A stretch of DNA of 64,000 bases from Pseudaminobacter soli (ex Li et al. 2025) (GCF_029892515.1 NZ_JARXVF010000001.1:1550001-1614000); one strand, 5' to 3'. Counted from the stretch's first letter, positions 54,890 through 64,000 are shown. Program-made: numbers and translations. The notes: generated from the sequence alone by a model not told the origin.

Positions 54890-56770
54890 ATGCGTGCAGG
54901 GCTGACGCAAATGATCGGCAAACTCGGCCTTGTGCCGGCCATCCTTGCGGCAAGTCTTTTCACTGCGTCGGCCGATGAATGGCGCACCTCATCCTCGCTC
55001 GGCGCCGAATCGAAATACGGCAACGATTTCAAGCAGTACGACTACGTCAATCCGAACGCCCCGAAGGGCGGTACGCTGAACTCGGTCGTCACCGGCACCT
55101 ATGACAGCTTCAACCCCTACATCGTCGCCGGCGCGCCCGCCGCGGGCTTTGCCGATTTCGGCGGCGGCCTGCTCTACGAGACGCTGATGGAACAGTCGCT
55201 CGACGAGCCGAGCGTCAGCCACGCGATGATCGCGGAAGCCTTCAAATATCCCGACGACTTCTCCTCGGCGACCTATCGCCTGAACCCAAAGGCCAGATGG
55301 CATGACGGCACGCCGATCACCGTCGAGGACGTCATCTGGTCGTTCAACACGCTGAAGGCCAACAACCCGCGCTACAATCGCTACTATGCCAACGTCACCG
55401 AGGCGGTGGCCGTTGGCGACCACGAGGTGGAGTTCCGCTTCGACCAGAAGGGCAATCGCGAGCTGCCCAAGATCATGGGCGACCTCGTCGTGCTGCCCAA
55501 GCACTGGTGGGAAGGCACCGACAAGAACGGCAAGAAGCGCGACATCACGCGGCCCACTCTGGAAGCGCCGCTCGGCTCGGGCGCCTACAAGGTCGAGAGC
55601 TTCAAGCCGGGTTCGGAAATCGTCTGGGTGCGCGTGCCCGACCATTGGTCGGCCGATCTCGGCGTCAATGTCGGCCGCAATAATTTCGACCGCAGGCGCT
55701 ACACCTATATCACCGATGACAATGCGGCCTGGCAGGCCTTCACCAAGGGCGGATACGAGGACATACGGCGGGAAAACAGCTCGCGGCGGTGGATGACCGA
55801 ATACAACTTCCCCGCCGTCAAGGCCGGCGATGTGCTGAAGAAGGAGTTCCCCAGCACCGCCACCACCTTCATGCAGGGCTTTGCGCTCAATCTGCGCCGG
55901 CCGCAGTTCCAGGACCGCCGGGTGCGCGAGGCGCTGACGCTGGCCTTTGATTTCGAATCGATGAACCGCACCTTGTTCTTCGGCCAGAACACCCGCACCA
56001 GCAGCTTCTTCGTGGGCTCTGAACTCGCGTCCAGCGGTCTTCCCAAGGGCAAGGAGCTTGAGATCCTCGAAGCCTACAGGGACCAGCTGCCGCCGGAACT
56101 GTTCACGCAGGAATTCAAGCTGCCGGTCTACGACAATCCGCAGGCAGAACGGCAATATCTGCGCCAGGCGGTCGGCCTGTTTGCCGAAGCCGGCTGGAAA
56201 ATCAGCAACGGCAAGATGGTCAACGACAAGGGCGAGCAATTCAAGATCGAGTTCCTGGGCAGCGGCGCGACCGACGAACTGATCTCCAGCTCCTTCATCA
56301 ACACGCTGCGCAAGATCGGCATCGATGCTTCGCTGCGGGTCATCGACACCAGCCAGTACATCAACCGGATCAACAATTTCGATTTCGACGCCGCGACCAC
56401 GATCCTCAACCAGTCCAATTCGCCCGGCAACGAGCAGCGGGACTTCTGGAGCTCCAAGGCCGCCGACACGCCCGGCACGCGCAACCTGATGGGCATCAAG
56501 AGCCCGGTCGTCGACTCGCTAGTCGACCGCATCATCTATGCCACCGACCGCGACGACCTGGTCGCCGCCACCCATGCGCTCGACCGCGTGCTGTTGTGGA
56601 ACTACTACGTCATCCCGCAGTGGCACCGGCCCAAGCAGTGGTACGCCTATTGGAACAAGTTCGGCATGCCTGAGAAGCAGCCGGCATATACTGGCGCCGA
56701 CACCGATTCCTGGTGGATCGACCCCGAGAAGGAAAAGGCCCTGGCGGCGAAGTACAGAGGCACGGATTGA
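54890..56770 (+). CDS. yejA: YejA-type oligopeptide ABC transporter binding protein (1)
   Basis: A 626-aa periplasmic substrate-binding protein (SBP_bac_5 family) that delivers peptides to the YejBEF permease. A Sec signal peptide (LGLVPAILAASLFTASADEW) precedes the family start FKQYDYVNPNAPKGGTLNSV. Further markers are RWHDGTPITVEDVIWSFNTL and QGFALNLRRPQFQDRRVREA. In E. coli the Yej system imports the peptide-nucleotide antibiotic microcin C, and in Sinorhizobium it affects tolerance of host antimicrobial peptides. Its TGA shares its A with the ATG of the second binding-protein gene (TGATG). Confidence 0.92.
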   Translation: MRAGLTQMIGKLGLVPAILAASLFTASADEWRTSSSLGAESKYGNDFKQYDYVNPNAPKGGTLNSVVTGTYDSFNPYIVAGAPAAGFADFGGGLLYETLMEQSLDEPSVSHAMIAEAFKYPDDFSSATYRLNPKARWHDGTPITVEDVIWSFNTLKANNPRYNRYYANVTEAVAVGDHEVEFRFDQKGNRELPKIMGDLVVLPKHWWEGTDKNGKKRDITRPTLEAPLGSGAYKVESFKPGSEIVWVRVPDHWSADLGVNVGRNNFDRRRYTYITDDNAAWQAFTKGGYEDIRRENSSRRWMTEYNFPAVKAGDVLKKEFPSTATTFMQGFALNLRRPQFQDRRVREALTLAFDFESMNRTLFFGQNTRTSSFFVGSELASSGLPKGKELEILEAYRDQLPPELFTQEFKLPVYDNPQAERQYLRQAVGLFAEAGWKISNGKMVNDKGEQFKIEFLGSGATDELISSSFINTLRKIGIDASLRVIDTSQYINRINNFDFDAATTILNQSNSPGNEQRDFWSSKAADTPGTRNLMGIKSPVVDSLVDRIIYATDRDDLVAATHALDRVLLWNYYVIPQWHRPKQWYAYWNKFGMPEKQPAYTGADTDSWWIDPEKEKALAAKYRGTD

Positions 56771-58635
56771 TGGGCGGCCCCCTCATCTCCCGCCGCGACT
56801 TCCTCGCGCTCGGCTCGGCCGCCGCGCTCCTGCCGAGCGTCGCCTTTGCGGCTGCGCCGACAGGCACCAAGCTGCACGGACTTTCGGCCTTCGGCGACCT
56901 GAAATATCCCGCCGATTTCAAGCAGTTCGACTACCTCAACGCGGATGCGCCCAAGGGCGGGACCTTCATCTTCTCGCCGCCCAACTGGATCTTTAACCAG
57001 AGCCCGCTGACCTTCAATACGCTGAACACCTTCGTGGCCAAGGGCGACGCCCCGCCGCGCATGGAAATGTGCTTCGATACGCTGATGGCGAGCGCGCTCG
57101 ACGAGCCCGACGCGCTTTACGGCCTGGTCGCCGAAGGCGTGACCATCTCGGGCGACCACAACACTTTCGAGTTCGCGCTGAGGCCGGAAGCGCGCTTCCA
57201 CGACGGCACGCCGCTGACGGCGGAAGACGTCGCCCATTCCTTCAAGCTCTACAAGCAGGACGGCCACCCCGACCTGCTCCTGCCGCTCACCCAGATGATC
57301 GAGGCGGTGGCGGTCGATCCGCACACCTTCCGCCTGAGCTTTTCCGGCAAACAGTCGCCCCGCACCATCCTGAATGTCGCGGGCTTCCCCATCGCCTCGA
57401 AGGCCTATTTCGAGGCCAACCCCTTCACGGGGGGCGGCATGAAGGTCCCGCTCGGCTCCGGCCCCTACAGAGTGGGGCGCGTCGCGGCGGGCCAGACCAT
57501 CGAATATGAGCGCGTCGAGGACTATTGGGCGCGCGAACTGCCGGTCAATCGAGGCCTCTACAATTTCGACCGCATCCGCATCGAGTTCTACCGCGACCGG
57601 CAGGCCGGCTTCGAAGCCTTCAAGAAAGGCGACGTGCTTTTCCGGCAGGAGTTCACCGCCCGCGTCTGGGTGACCGGCTACGACTTTCCCGCGCTCAAGG
57701 AGGGCAAGGTCGTCAAGCGCGAGTTCCCCGCCGAGCGGCGCCCCTCGATGCAGGCCACCGCCATCAACCAGCGGCGCGAGCGTTTTCGCGATCCGCGCAT
57801 GCGCAAGGCGCTGGCGCTCTGCTTCGATTTCGAATGGACGAAGCGGAACCTCTTCTACGATTCCTACGAGCGCTCGCAGTCCTGCTTCGAGCGCTCGGAC
57901 TATCGCGCCGAGGGCATGCCCTCGCCTGAGGAACTCGCGCTGCTCGAGCCGCTGCGCGGCAAGATTCCCGACGAAGCCTTCGGCGAAGCCGTCATCCAGC
58001 CCGTCTCGGACGGTTCGGGCCGCGACCGCAAGCTGCTTGGCGCTGCGGTAAAGCTGCTGGCCGAGGCCGGCTGGAAGCGCAACGGCCAGTTCGTCCAGAA
58101 CGCCAAGGGCGAGACTCTGACCATGGAACTGCTCGTCGATGAAGACGACTGGATCCGCATCGATTCGCCCTGGATCGAGAACATGAAGGCCATCGGCATC
58201 GACGCCTCGATCCGCGTGGTCGATTCGGCGCAATACACGGCGCGTCAGGCCAATTTCGACTTCGATCTCATCTCGATGGCGATGTCCTTCGCGGCCACGC
58301 CGACGCGGGACGACATCGAAAACCTGTTCCATTCGCGCGCGGCAACCCTGCCGGGCTCGAGGAACTTCCCGGGCACCGCCGATCCGGCCGTGGATGCGCT
58401 GGTCGAAGCTGCCGGAAAGGCGGAAAGCCGGCAGGAACTGACCACCACGCTCAGGGCGCTGGATCGGGTCTTGCGCGCGCGTCTCGACTGGATTCCAAAC
58501 TGGTATCTTCCGAATCACCGGGCGGCGTTCTGGGATATGTTCGGCTACAAGGAACCCAAACCCGACTTCGGCTTTCCGGTCGAAGCCATGTGGTGGTTCG
58601 ACAAGGACAAGGCAGCAGCTATTGGCAAGGCTTGA
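56770..58635 (+). CDS. YejA-type oligopeptide ABC transporter binding protein (2)
   Basis: A 621-aa paralogue of the preceding protein (FKQFDYLNADAPKGGTFIFS, RFHDGTPLTAEDVAHSFKLY, QATAINQRRERFRDPRMRKA). It differs at the N-terminus, which carries a twin-arginine signal, ISRRDFLALGSAAALLPSVA followed by FAAAP, so it is probably exported folded by Tat rather than Sec. The start at 56770 is fixed by the TGATG overlap. Two binding proteins feeding one permease suggest broadened or split peptide specificity; this is inference. Confidence 0.92.
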   Translation: MGGPLISRRDFLALGSAAALLPSVAFAAAPTGTKLHGLSAFGDLKYPADFKQFDYLNADAPKGGTFIFSPPNWIFNQSPLTFNTLNTFVAKGDAPPRMEMCFDTLMASALDEPDALYGLVAEGVTISGDHNTFEFALRPEARFHDGTPLTAEDVAHSFKLYKQDGHPDLLLPLTQMIEAVAVDPHTFRLSFSGKQSPRTILNVAGFPIASKAYFEANPFTGGGMKVPLGSGPYRVGRVAAGQTIEYERVEDYWARELPVNRGLYNFDRIRIEFYRDRQAGFEAFKKGDVLFRQEFTARVWVTGYDFPALKEGKVVKREFPAERRPSMQATAINQRRERFRDPRMRKALALCFDFEWTKRNLFYDSYERSQSCFERSDYRAEGMPSPEELALLEPLRGKIPDEAFGEAVIQPVSDGSGRDRKLLGAAVKLLAEAGWKRNGQFVQNAKGETLTMELLVDEDDWIRIDSPWIENMKAIGIDASIRVVDSAQYTARQANFDFDLISMAMSFAATPTRDDIENLFHSRAATLPGSRNFPGTADPAVDALVEAAGKAESRQELTTTLRALDRVLRARLDWIPNWYLPNHRAAFWDMFGYKEPKPDFGFPVEAMWWFDKDKAAAIGKA

Positions 58636-58674
58636 CGACCACAGCAGCACATTCGCAATCGAGGTAACGGTCTG

Positions 58675-59775
58675 ATGGGCGCCTATATCCTGCGCCGCAT
58701 TCTCCTGATGATCCCGACCCTGTTCGGCGTCATGGCGATCTCATTTGCCGTCGTGCAGTTCGCGCCGGGCGGCCCGGTTGAGCAGGTCATCTCCAAGCTG
58801 ACCGGCCAGGGCGGCGATTCGACCGAGCGCATTTCCGGCGGCGGTGCCGAAGGCGGCATGAACAATTTCGATGCCGCGGCCATCTCGTCTTCGAAATATC
58901 GCGGGGCGCAGGGGCTCGATCCCGAATTCATCGCCAAGCTCGAAAAACAGTTCGGTTTCGACAAGCCGCCGCTAGAGCGCTTCTTCATGATGCTGTGGAA
59001 CTATGCCCGCTTCGACTTCGGCAAGAGCTATTTCCGCGACATCAGCGTGATCGACCTGATCCTGGAAAAGATGCCGGTGTCGATCTCGATCGGCCTGTGG
59101 GTGACGCTTCTGTCCTACCTGATCTCGATCCCGCTCGGCATCCGCAAGGCGGTGAAGGACGGCTCCTCCTTCGACACCTGGACCAGCGCGGTCGTCATCA
59201 TCGGCTACGCCATCCCCGGCTTCCTGTTCGCCATCCTTTTGATGGTGCTGTTTGCCGGCGGCTCGTTCTTCGACTGGTTCCCGCTGCGCGGCCTCACCTC
59301 CGACAATTGGCAGGAGTTGTCGTGGCCCGCCCGCATCCTCGATTATTTCTGGCACATCACGCTGCCGCTGGCCGCACTGGTGCTGTCGGCCTTCGCCACC
59401 ACCACGCTGCTGACCAAGAACTCCTTCCTCGAAGAGATTCGTAAGCAATATGTGGTCACCGCCCGTGCCAAGGGCCTGTCGGAGGGTCGGGTGCTCTATG
59501 GTCACGTCTTCCGCAATGCGATGTTGATCGTGATTGCCGGCTTCCCCGGCGCCTTTATCTCGGCCTTCTTCACCGGCTCGCTGCTGATCGAGAACATCTT
59601 CTCGCTCGATGGGCTTGGCCTGCTCGGCTACAAGTCCATCCTCGACCGCGACTATCCAGTGGTGTTCGCCAATCTCTACATCTTCTCGCTGATCGGCCTG
59701 TTCGTCAGCCTGCTCTCCGACCTCATGTACACATGGGTCGATCCCCGCATCGACTTCGAGCGGAGGGACGTGTGA
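58675..59775 (+). CDS. yejB: Oligopeptide ABC transporter permease YejB
   Basis: A 366-aa inner-membrane permease of the DppB/OppB class. The N-terminal [20 protein letters not shown] is typical. A long periplasmic insert (residues 40-90) distinguishes YejB from DppB. The remaining helices run to residue 350, with the EAA loop [20 protein letters not shown] for contact with the ATPase. Its TGA overlaps the yejE ATG (TGATG). Confidence 0.94.
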   Translation: MGAYILRRILLMIPTLFGVMAISFAVVQFAPGGPVEQVISKLTGQGGDSTERISGGGAEGGMNNFDAAAISSSKYRGAQGLDPEFIAKLEKQFGFDKPPLERFFMMLWNYARFDFGKSYFRDISVIDLILEKMPVSISIGLWVTLLSYLISIPLGIRKAVKDGSSFDTWTSAVVIIGYAIPGFLFAILLMVLFAGGSFFDWFPLRGLTSDNWQELSWPARILDYFWHITLPLAALVLSAFATTTLLTKNSFLEEIRKQYVVTARAKGLSEGRVLYGHVFRNAMLIVIAGFPGAFISAFFTGSLLIENIFSLDGLGLLGYKSILDRDYPVVFANLYIFSLIGLFVSLLSDLMYTWVDPRIDFERRDV

Positions 59776-60908
59776 TGGCAACCGTCGAAGAAGTCACCCG
59801 CCAGGCGTGCCGCCCCTGGCTGTCGCAGCTCAACCAGCGCCGCTGGGCCAACTTCAAGGCCAACCGGCGCGGCTACTGGTCGCTCTGGATCTTCCTGGTC
59901 CTGTTCGTGCTGTCGCTGGGTGCCGAGTTCATCGCCAACGACCGGCCGCTGATCGCCTCCTACAAGGGCGAGATCCTGTTTCCGGTGCTGATCGACTATC
60001 CGGAGGAGAAGTTTGGCGGCTTCTATGCCGTGACCGACTATCGCGACCCGGTGATCAGCGACGAGATCAAGGCCCATGGCTGGCTGATCTGGCCGCCCAT
60101 CCGCTACAGCTATCGCACCGTCAACAACGAGATCCCCGAGGCCGCACCGGCAAAGCCCTCCTGGCTCTATCCCAAGGAGGTGCGCTGCCAGCGCTATCCG
60201 CAGGGCGTCAACGACGAGAACTGCACGATCGGCAACTGGAACTGGCTCGGCACCGACGACCAGGCTCGCGACGTGCTCGCACGCGTCATCTACGGCTTCC
60301 GCATCTCGGTGCTGTTCGGCCTGATCCTCACGGCAGGCTCGGCGCTGGTCGGCGTCAGCGCCGGCGCCGTCCAGGGCTATTTCGGTGGCTGGACCGACCT
60401 CATCTTCCAGCGTTTCATCGAGATCTGGTCGGCGATTCCGGTGCTCTATTTGCTCCTGATCATCTCGGCCATCTTGCCGCCGGGCTTCTTCATATTGCTC
60501 GGCATCATGCTTCTGTTCTCCTGGGTGGCCTTCGTCGGCGTGGTCCGCGCCGAATTCCTGCGGGCCCGCAATTTCGAATACGTCAACGCCGCCCGCGCGC
60601 TCGGCGTGCCCAACCGCACCATCATGCTGCGGCACCTGCTGCCCAACGCCATGGTGGCGACGCTGACCTTCCTGCCCTTCATCCTGAACGGCTCGATCTC
60701 GACGCTGACCTCGCTCGACTTCCTCGGCTTCGGCCTGCCGCCCGGCTCGCCTTCGCTCGGCGAACTGCTCAAGCAGGGCCAGCGCAACCTGAACGCCCCC
60801 TGGCTCGGCTTCTCCGGCTTCCTGGTGATCTCGATCATGCTGTCGCTGCTGATCTTCATCGGCGAGGCCACCCGCGACGCCTTCGACCCGAGGAAGACGT
60901 TCCGATGA
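59775..60908 (+). CDS. yejE: Oligopeptide ABC transporter permease YejE
   Basis: A 377-aa permease of the DppC class with the Yej-specific N-terminus (RRWANFKANRRGYWSLWIFL, then FIANDRPLIASYKGEILFPV). Helices include VLFGLILTAGSALVGVSAGA and SAIPVLYLLLIISAILPPGF, and the EAA loop is YVNAARALGVPNRTIMLRHL. The C-terminus DAFDPRKTF is followed by TGA inside ATGAGC at 60905-60910. That ATG, overlapping the stop, is in the place where yejF should begin, but an inserted segment follows instead. Confidence 0.93.
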   Translation: MATVEEVTRQACRPWLSQLNQRRWANFKANRRGYWSLWIFLVLFVLSLGAEFIANDRPLIASYKGEILFPVLIDYPEEKFGGFYAVTDYRDPVISDEIKAHGWLIWPPIRYSYRTVNNEIPEAAPAKPSWLYPKEVRCQRYPQGVNDENCTIGNWNWLGTDDQARDVLARVIYGFRISVLFGLILTAGSALVGVSAGAVQGYFGGWTDLIFQRFIEIWSAIPVLYLLLIISAILPPGFFILLGIMLLFSWVAFVGVVRAEFLRARNFEYVNAARALGVPNRTIMLRHLLPNAMVATLTFLPFILNGSISTLTSLDFLGFGLPPGSPSLGELLKQGQRNLNAPWLGFSGFLVISIMLSLLIFIGEATRDAFDPRKTFR

Positions 60909-60919
60909 GCGGCTTTGGA

Positions 60920-60945
60920 TGGTATAATTCCGCCGAATTTCTACC
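60920..60945 (+). promoter_or_regulatory. vapBC promoter with overlapping operator palindrome
   Basis: TGGTATAAT (60920-60928) is a perfect extended -10 element; no good -35 is present. It overlaps an imperfect inverted repeat GGTATAATTC-CGCC-GAATTTCTACC (60921-60945) suited to autorepression by VapB. It lies just inside the left border of the inserted segment, so the module brings its own promoter into the yej operon. Confidence 0.6.
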
Positions 60946-60957
60946 ATGGAGACCGGC

Positions 60958-61206
60958 ATGGGTATGAATATCAAGAACGAGCGGGTGGAGCGGCTGGCGC
61001 GGGACCTTGCCCGGGAAACCGGAGAGTCCCTGACCACGGCCATCGAACGTGCGCTGGAAGACAGGCTGGAGAGGCTTGCGCGCAGCAAGGAACGAGAGTG
61101 GCGATATCAGCGGATCAGGGAGATCGTCTCGCGCCTTCCACCGACACCGCCCGGCATCACCAGCGATCACTCGGATCTCTATGACGACGATGGACTTCCG
61201 GCATGA
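60958..61206 (+). CDS. vapB: VapB-type antitoxin
   Basis: An 82-aa antitoxin of the VapB/Rv0623-like class. The N-terminal ribbon-helix-helix (MNIKNERVERLARDLARETG, ESLTTAIERALEDRLERLA) binds DNA, and the acidic C-terminal tail (ITSDHSDLYDDDGLPA) wraps the toxin. Three in-frame ATGs exist (60946, 60958, 60964); 60958 is preferred because GGAGA lies five bases upstream. It overlaps vapC by ATGA. Confidence 0.87.
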   Translation: MGMNIKNERVERLARDLARETGESLTTAIERALEDRLERLARSKEREWRYQRIREIVSRLPPTPPGITSDHSDLYDDDGLPA

Positions 61207-61592
61207 TTGTCGACGCTTCTGCCCTGCTGGCAATTGTCCTTGGTGAAGAGGATGGAGATTCGTATAGCCACGCCATCGCTGACGAGCTCGATGACATCTT
61301 CATCTCGCCAATCAACTTTGTGGAGGCCGCGATAAAGGCTGACAAGAAGAGCCCTGAAACCGGCGAGGCGCTCGACGAAGTCATGCGGGTGGGCGCGATA
61401 AAGCTCGCGCAGATTACCCGGACCCAGGCGCAAATTGCCCGCGAAGCCTACCAGAAATTCGGCAAGGGCAACCACGAAGCCCGGCTCAATCTCGGCGACT
61501 GCTTCGCCTATGCACTTGCCAAGGCGCGAAGCGAAAAGCTCCTCTTCAAGGGCGACGACTTCCGCAAGACCGATATCGAGGCTGCCCTTTGA
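61203..61592 (+). CDS. vapC: VapC-type PIN-domain toxin
   Basis: A 129-aa PIN-domain ribonuclease with the expected acidic residues: Asp4 in MIVDASALLAI, Glu in SPINFVEAAIK, Asp in NLGDCFAYALAK and Asp in FKGDDFRKTD. Full length, with no sign of decay. The last codons end CTT TGA, and the T of the leucine codon plus the stop supply the TTG start of yejF, so toxin and ATPase genes overlap by four bases. Expression of yejF is thus tied to a toxin gene. Confidence 0.88.
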   Translation: MIVDASALLAIVLGEEDGDSYSHAIADELDDIFISPINFVEAAIKADKKSPETGEALDEVMRVGAIKLAQITRTQAQIAREAYQKFGKGNHEARLNLGDCFAYALAKARSEKLLFKGDDFRKTDIEAAL

Positions 61593-63214
61593 GCACGTTG
61601 CTTTCCGTCCGCGATCTCTCGGTTGCCTTCTCCAACGGCGGCAAGACGCAAGCGTCCGTCGACCGCATCTCCTTCGACATCGGCCGGGGCGAGACGCTGG
61701 CGCTCGTCGGCGAGTCGGGCTCGGGCAAGTCGGTGTCGGCTCTGTCGGTGCTGAAGCTCCTGCCCTATCCAGCGGCCAGCCATCCGTCGGGCGAAATCCT
61801 GTTCCACGGCAAGAACCTTTTGGCACTCAGCGAAAAGGAGCTGCGCCAGGTGCGCGGCGGCAAGATCTCCATGATCTTCCAGGAGCCGATGACCTCGCTC
61901 AACCCGCTACACACGATCTCCCAGCAGATCGTCGAGATGCTGCGGCTGCACCAGCCGATCAGCCTCAAGGAAGCGCAGGCGCGCACGCTGCAGCTGCTCA
62001 CCGACGTCGGCATCCGCGAGCCGGAAAAGCGGCTCGACGCCTATCCGCACCAGCTCTCCGGCGGCCAGCGCCAGCGCGTGATGATCGCCATGGCGATCGC
62101 CAACGAGCCCGAGTTGCTCATCGCCGACGAACCGACGACCGCGCTCGATGTCACGGTTCAGGCGCAGATCCTGGAGCTGCTCGACGAGCTCAAGCGTCGC
62201 AGCGGCATGTCGATGCTGTTCATCACCCACGATCTCGGCATCGTGCGCCGCATTGCCGACCGTGTTTGCGTCATGACCAAGGGCAAGATCGTCGAGGCCG
62301 GCCCCACCGAGCAGATCTTCGCCAACCCGCAGCACGAATATACCCGCCACCTGCTCGCCGCCGAGCCCAAGGGCAAGCCACCGGAAGCCAATGAGGGCGC
62401 CAAGGCCGTGATGTCCGGCAAGGACGTCAAAGTGTGGTTCCCGATCAAGCAGGGCTTCTTCCGCAAGGTTGTCGACCATGTGAAGGCCGTCGACGGCATA
62501 GACCTCACCGTGCGCGCCGGCCAGACGCTGGGCGTTGTGGGCGAATCGGGCTCGGGCAAGACCACGCTCGGCCTTGCGCTCGCACGCATGATCTCCTCCA
62601 CCGGGCAGATCCAGTTCGATGGCCGCGACATCAACAAGCTGTCCTTCAACGAGATGCGGCCGCTGCGCAGCGACCTGCAGATCGTGTTCCAGGATCCGTT
62701 CGGCTCGCTCAGCCCCCGCATGTCGGTCGCCGAGATCATCGAGGAAGGGCTGAAGATCCACGAGCCAAAACTCTCCGACGCCGAGCGCGACGGCCAGGTG
62801 GTCGAGGTGCTGAACGAGGTCGGCCTCGATCCCTCGACCCGCTTCCGCTACCCGCACGAATTCTCCGGCGGCCAGCGCCAGCGCGTCGCCATTGCCCGCG
62901 CCATGGTGCTGAAACCCCGCTTCGTCATGCTCGATGAGCCGACCTCGGCGCTCGACATGAGCGTACAGGCGCAGGTGGTCGACCTGCTGCGCGGTCTGCA
63001 GGCCAAGCACGACCTCGCCTATCTGTTCATCAGCCACGACCTCAAGGTGGTGCGGGCGCTGGCCAACGACGTCATCGTCATGCGCAACGGCAGGATCGTC
63101 GAGGCCGGTCCCTCGCGCCAGATATTCGAAAGGCCCCAGACCGACTATACGCGTGCATTGATATCGGCCGCGTTCAGGATCGAAACGGCGCCGGCCGGTG
63201 TCGTAAGCGAGTAA
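61589..63214 (+). CDS. yejF: Oligopeptide ABC transporter ATPase YejF (two ATPase domains), TTG start
   Basis: A 541-aa protein with two complete ABC ATPase domains fused, as usual for YejF. Domain 1 has [13 protein letters not shown] (Walker A), [14 protein letters not shown] (signature) and [11 protein letters not shown] (Walker B). Domain 2 has [27 protein letters not shown] and [11 protein letters not shown]. It powers the YejABE peptide importer. Its start is TTG (TTG AGC ACG TTG), overlapping the vapC stop; the ancestral ATG appears to remain stranded at 60905 by the insertion, so translation may now depend on coupling to vapC. Confidence 0.93.
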   Translation: MSTLLSVRDLSVAFSNGGKTQASVDRISFDIGRGETLALVGESGSGKSVSALSVLKLLPYPAASHPSGEILFHGKNLLALSEKELRQVRGGKISMIFQEPMTSLNPLHTISQQIVEMLRLHQPISLKEAQARTLQLLTDVGIREPEKRLDAYPHQLSGGQRQRVMIAMAIANEPELLIADEPTTALDVTVQAQILELLDELKRRSGMSMLFITHDLGIVRRIADRVCVMTKGKIVEAGPTEQIFANPQHEYTRHLLAAEPKGKPPEANEGAKAVMSGKDVKVWFPIKQGFFRKVVDHVKAVDGIDLTVRAGQTLGVVGESGSGKTTLGLALARMISSTGQIQFDGRDINKLSFNEMRPLRSDLQIVFQDPFGSLSPRMSVAEIIEEGLKIHEPKLSDAERDGQVVEVLNEVGLDPSTRFRYPHEFSGGQRQRVAIARAMVLKPRFVMLDEPTSALDMSVQAQVVDLLRGLQAKHDLAYLFISHDLKVVRALANDVIVMRNGRIVEAGPSRQIFERPQTDYTRALISAAFRIETAPAGVVSE

Positions 63215-63250
63215 AAAAGCAGAACATTGGGAATGAAGAGGGACGTTCAC

Positions 63251-64000
63251 ATGGACAAGGGCCGTATCTTGCTGTCCGTAACCGGGTTTAACCCGCAGCA
63301 CTGGTACGAGCTGCTTTCTGAGCAGCGCGAAGTCGTATTGAAACCGGACAGTGCGACCGATCCGACCATCACCTATGCCGTCGTCTGGAAGCAGCCGCCG
63401 AACATCCTCGCCAAGCTGCCCAATTTGCGCGCCATCTTCTCGATCGGCGCCGGCGTCGACCATCTCTTCAACGATCCCGGCCTGCCTGACGTGCCGATCG
63501 TCCGCGTGGTGGCCGATAACCTCACCCGACACATGACCGAATATATCGTCTGGCGGGTGCTCGACCATCACCGCCAGGGCGCGCTTTATCGCGCCCAGCA
63601 GCAGAACAATCTCTGGCAGGAGCCGTCGCAGCGCCCGGCCGAGGACATTGCTGTCGGCATCATGGGCCTCGGCGAGCTTGGCCGGGCGGCGGCCACGGCT
63701 CTCCTGTCGCTTGGCTTCAAGGTCAATGGCTGGGGTCGCACCGACCGGCCGATGGAGGGCGTGACGACCTTCCACGGCGACGATGGGCTCGTTCCCTTCC
63801 TCAACGCCACCGACATTCTGGTGGTGCTGCTGCCGCATACGCCGGCGACGGAAGGCATCATCAATTACGACCTCCTGCGCCACCTGCGCCGCCGCAACGG
63901 GCTCGACGGCGCGGTGCTGATCAATGCCGGCCGCGGCAAGCTGCAGAAGGACGCCGACATCCTGCGCGCGCTGGACGACGGCACGCTGAAGGAGGCGAGC
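63251..64000 (+). CDS. ghrA: GhrA-type glyoxylate/hydroxypyruvate reductase, 3' end outside window
   Basis: A D-isomer-specific 2-hydroxyacid dehydrogenase of the GhrA type, which reduces glyoxylate and hydroxypyruvate with NADPH. Frame 63251-64000 is open for 250 codons; the family is about 310 aa. Visible motifs are IFSIGAGVDHLF, RHMTEYIVWRVL, the Rossmann loop GIMGLGELGRAAA, LVVLLPHTPATEGIIN and the catalytic-Arg segment LINAGRGKLQKDADI. The start is at ATG 63251, with AGAGGGA nine bases upstream; ATG 63233, six codons earlier in frame, is also possible. It follows yejF by 36 bp. Confidence 0.9.
   Translation, partial: MDKGRILLSVTGFNPQHWYELLSEQREVVLKPDSATDPTITYAVVWKQPPNILAKLPNLRAIFSIGAGVDHLFNDPGLPDVPIVRVVADNLTRHMTEYIVWRVLDHHRQGALYRAQQQNNLWQEPSQRPAEDIAVGIMGLGELGRAAATALLSLGFKVNGWGRTDRPMEGVTTFHGDDGLVPFLNATDILVVLLPHTPATEGIINYDLLRHLRRRNGLDGAVLINAGRGKLQKDADILRALDDGTLKEAS

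Larger units (their letters stand above)
60911..61594 (+). mobile_element. 684-bp inserted segment carrying vapBC at the yejE/yejF junction
   Basis: yejE ends in ATGAGC (60905-60910), the normal overlap with a yejF start. The rest of yejF resumes at 61589 as TTGAGCACG. TGAGC therefore occurs at both borders (60906-60910 and 61590-61594) like a 5-bp duplication or recombination joint, and everything between is the vapBC module with its own promoter. Removing 684 bp restores ATGAGCACGTTG, an ATG-started yejF. No transposase or terminal inverted repeat is present, so the mechanism is open. Confidence 0.6.

Noticed and set aside
56647-58650. Minus-strand open frame of 667 codons opposite the second yejA
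   Set aside because: Antisense mirror of a gene with clear family motifs; no start signal or homology.

Overview
The window is chromosomal DNA of a high-GC alphaproteobacterium, most likely a Rhizobiales member close to Mesorhizobium/Phyllobacteriaceae. The evidence is gene content and order: dapD, dapE, truA, fmt, def and rmuC in one block; recR, ybaB, dnaX and the SRP RNA in another; a five-gene yej peptide importer with two binding proteins; and several small families (DUF805, DUF6481, DUF423, DUF2478, a 42-aa basic protein) typical of this order. Genus assignment is inference; there is no rRNA or tRNA in the window.

Left part (1-8400): a cell-wall sugar recycling locus (murQ, a BadF-type amino-sugar kinase, a murA copy) faces an RpiR/MurR-type regulator. 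Three copies of a GGAAT-N5-ATTCC inverted repeat lie in front of murQ and in the murA/rpiR divergent promoter. Next comes deoxyribose catabolism: deoC, a double-domain ALDH16-type aldehyde dehydrogenase and a divergent DeoR regulator. From 8480 to 19160 are ndh, a DUF2478 protein, gdhA, an ECF42 sigma factor with its YCII/DGPF partner, a SnoaL-like protein, tex, a DUF423 membrane protein and a divergent pair of related LuxR-type regulators around a perfect palindrome.

Middle part (19195-39760): a 140-bp palindromic repeat element, then a four-gene operon of isatin hydrolase, MarR regulator and indolepyruvate oxidoreductase iorA/iorB, suggesting an aerobic indole-derivative (possibly auxin) catabolic unit. 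Two diguanylate cyclases flank a pyrimidine 5'-nucleotidase. The lysine/diaminopimelate and translation block follows (LOG-type protein, dapD, two DUF805 proteins, HAD, panE-like, dapE, truA, GNAT, fmt, def, rmuC), with a FitAB-type toxin-antitoxin pair between def and fmt.

Right part (39760-64000): two luciferase-like monooxygenases around an AI-2E transporter; an EptA-like protein whose active site looks degenerate; mltB; recR-ybaB-dnaX-ffs; a HIT protein and nudC; an apparently self-regulated MarR-GNAT fusion; a second inverted copy of the repeat element; pheA-kdsB; a membrane-anchored cytochrome c; and the yejA-A-B-E-F operon. A VapBC toxin-antitoxin module sits exactly at the yejE/yejF junction, leaving the old ATG start orphaned and yejF with a TTG start overlapping the vapC stop. 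The window ends inside a GhrA-type 2-hydroxyacid dehydrogenase gene.
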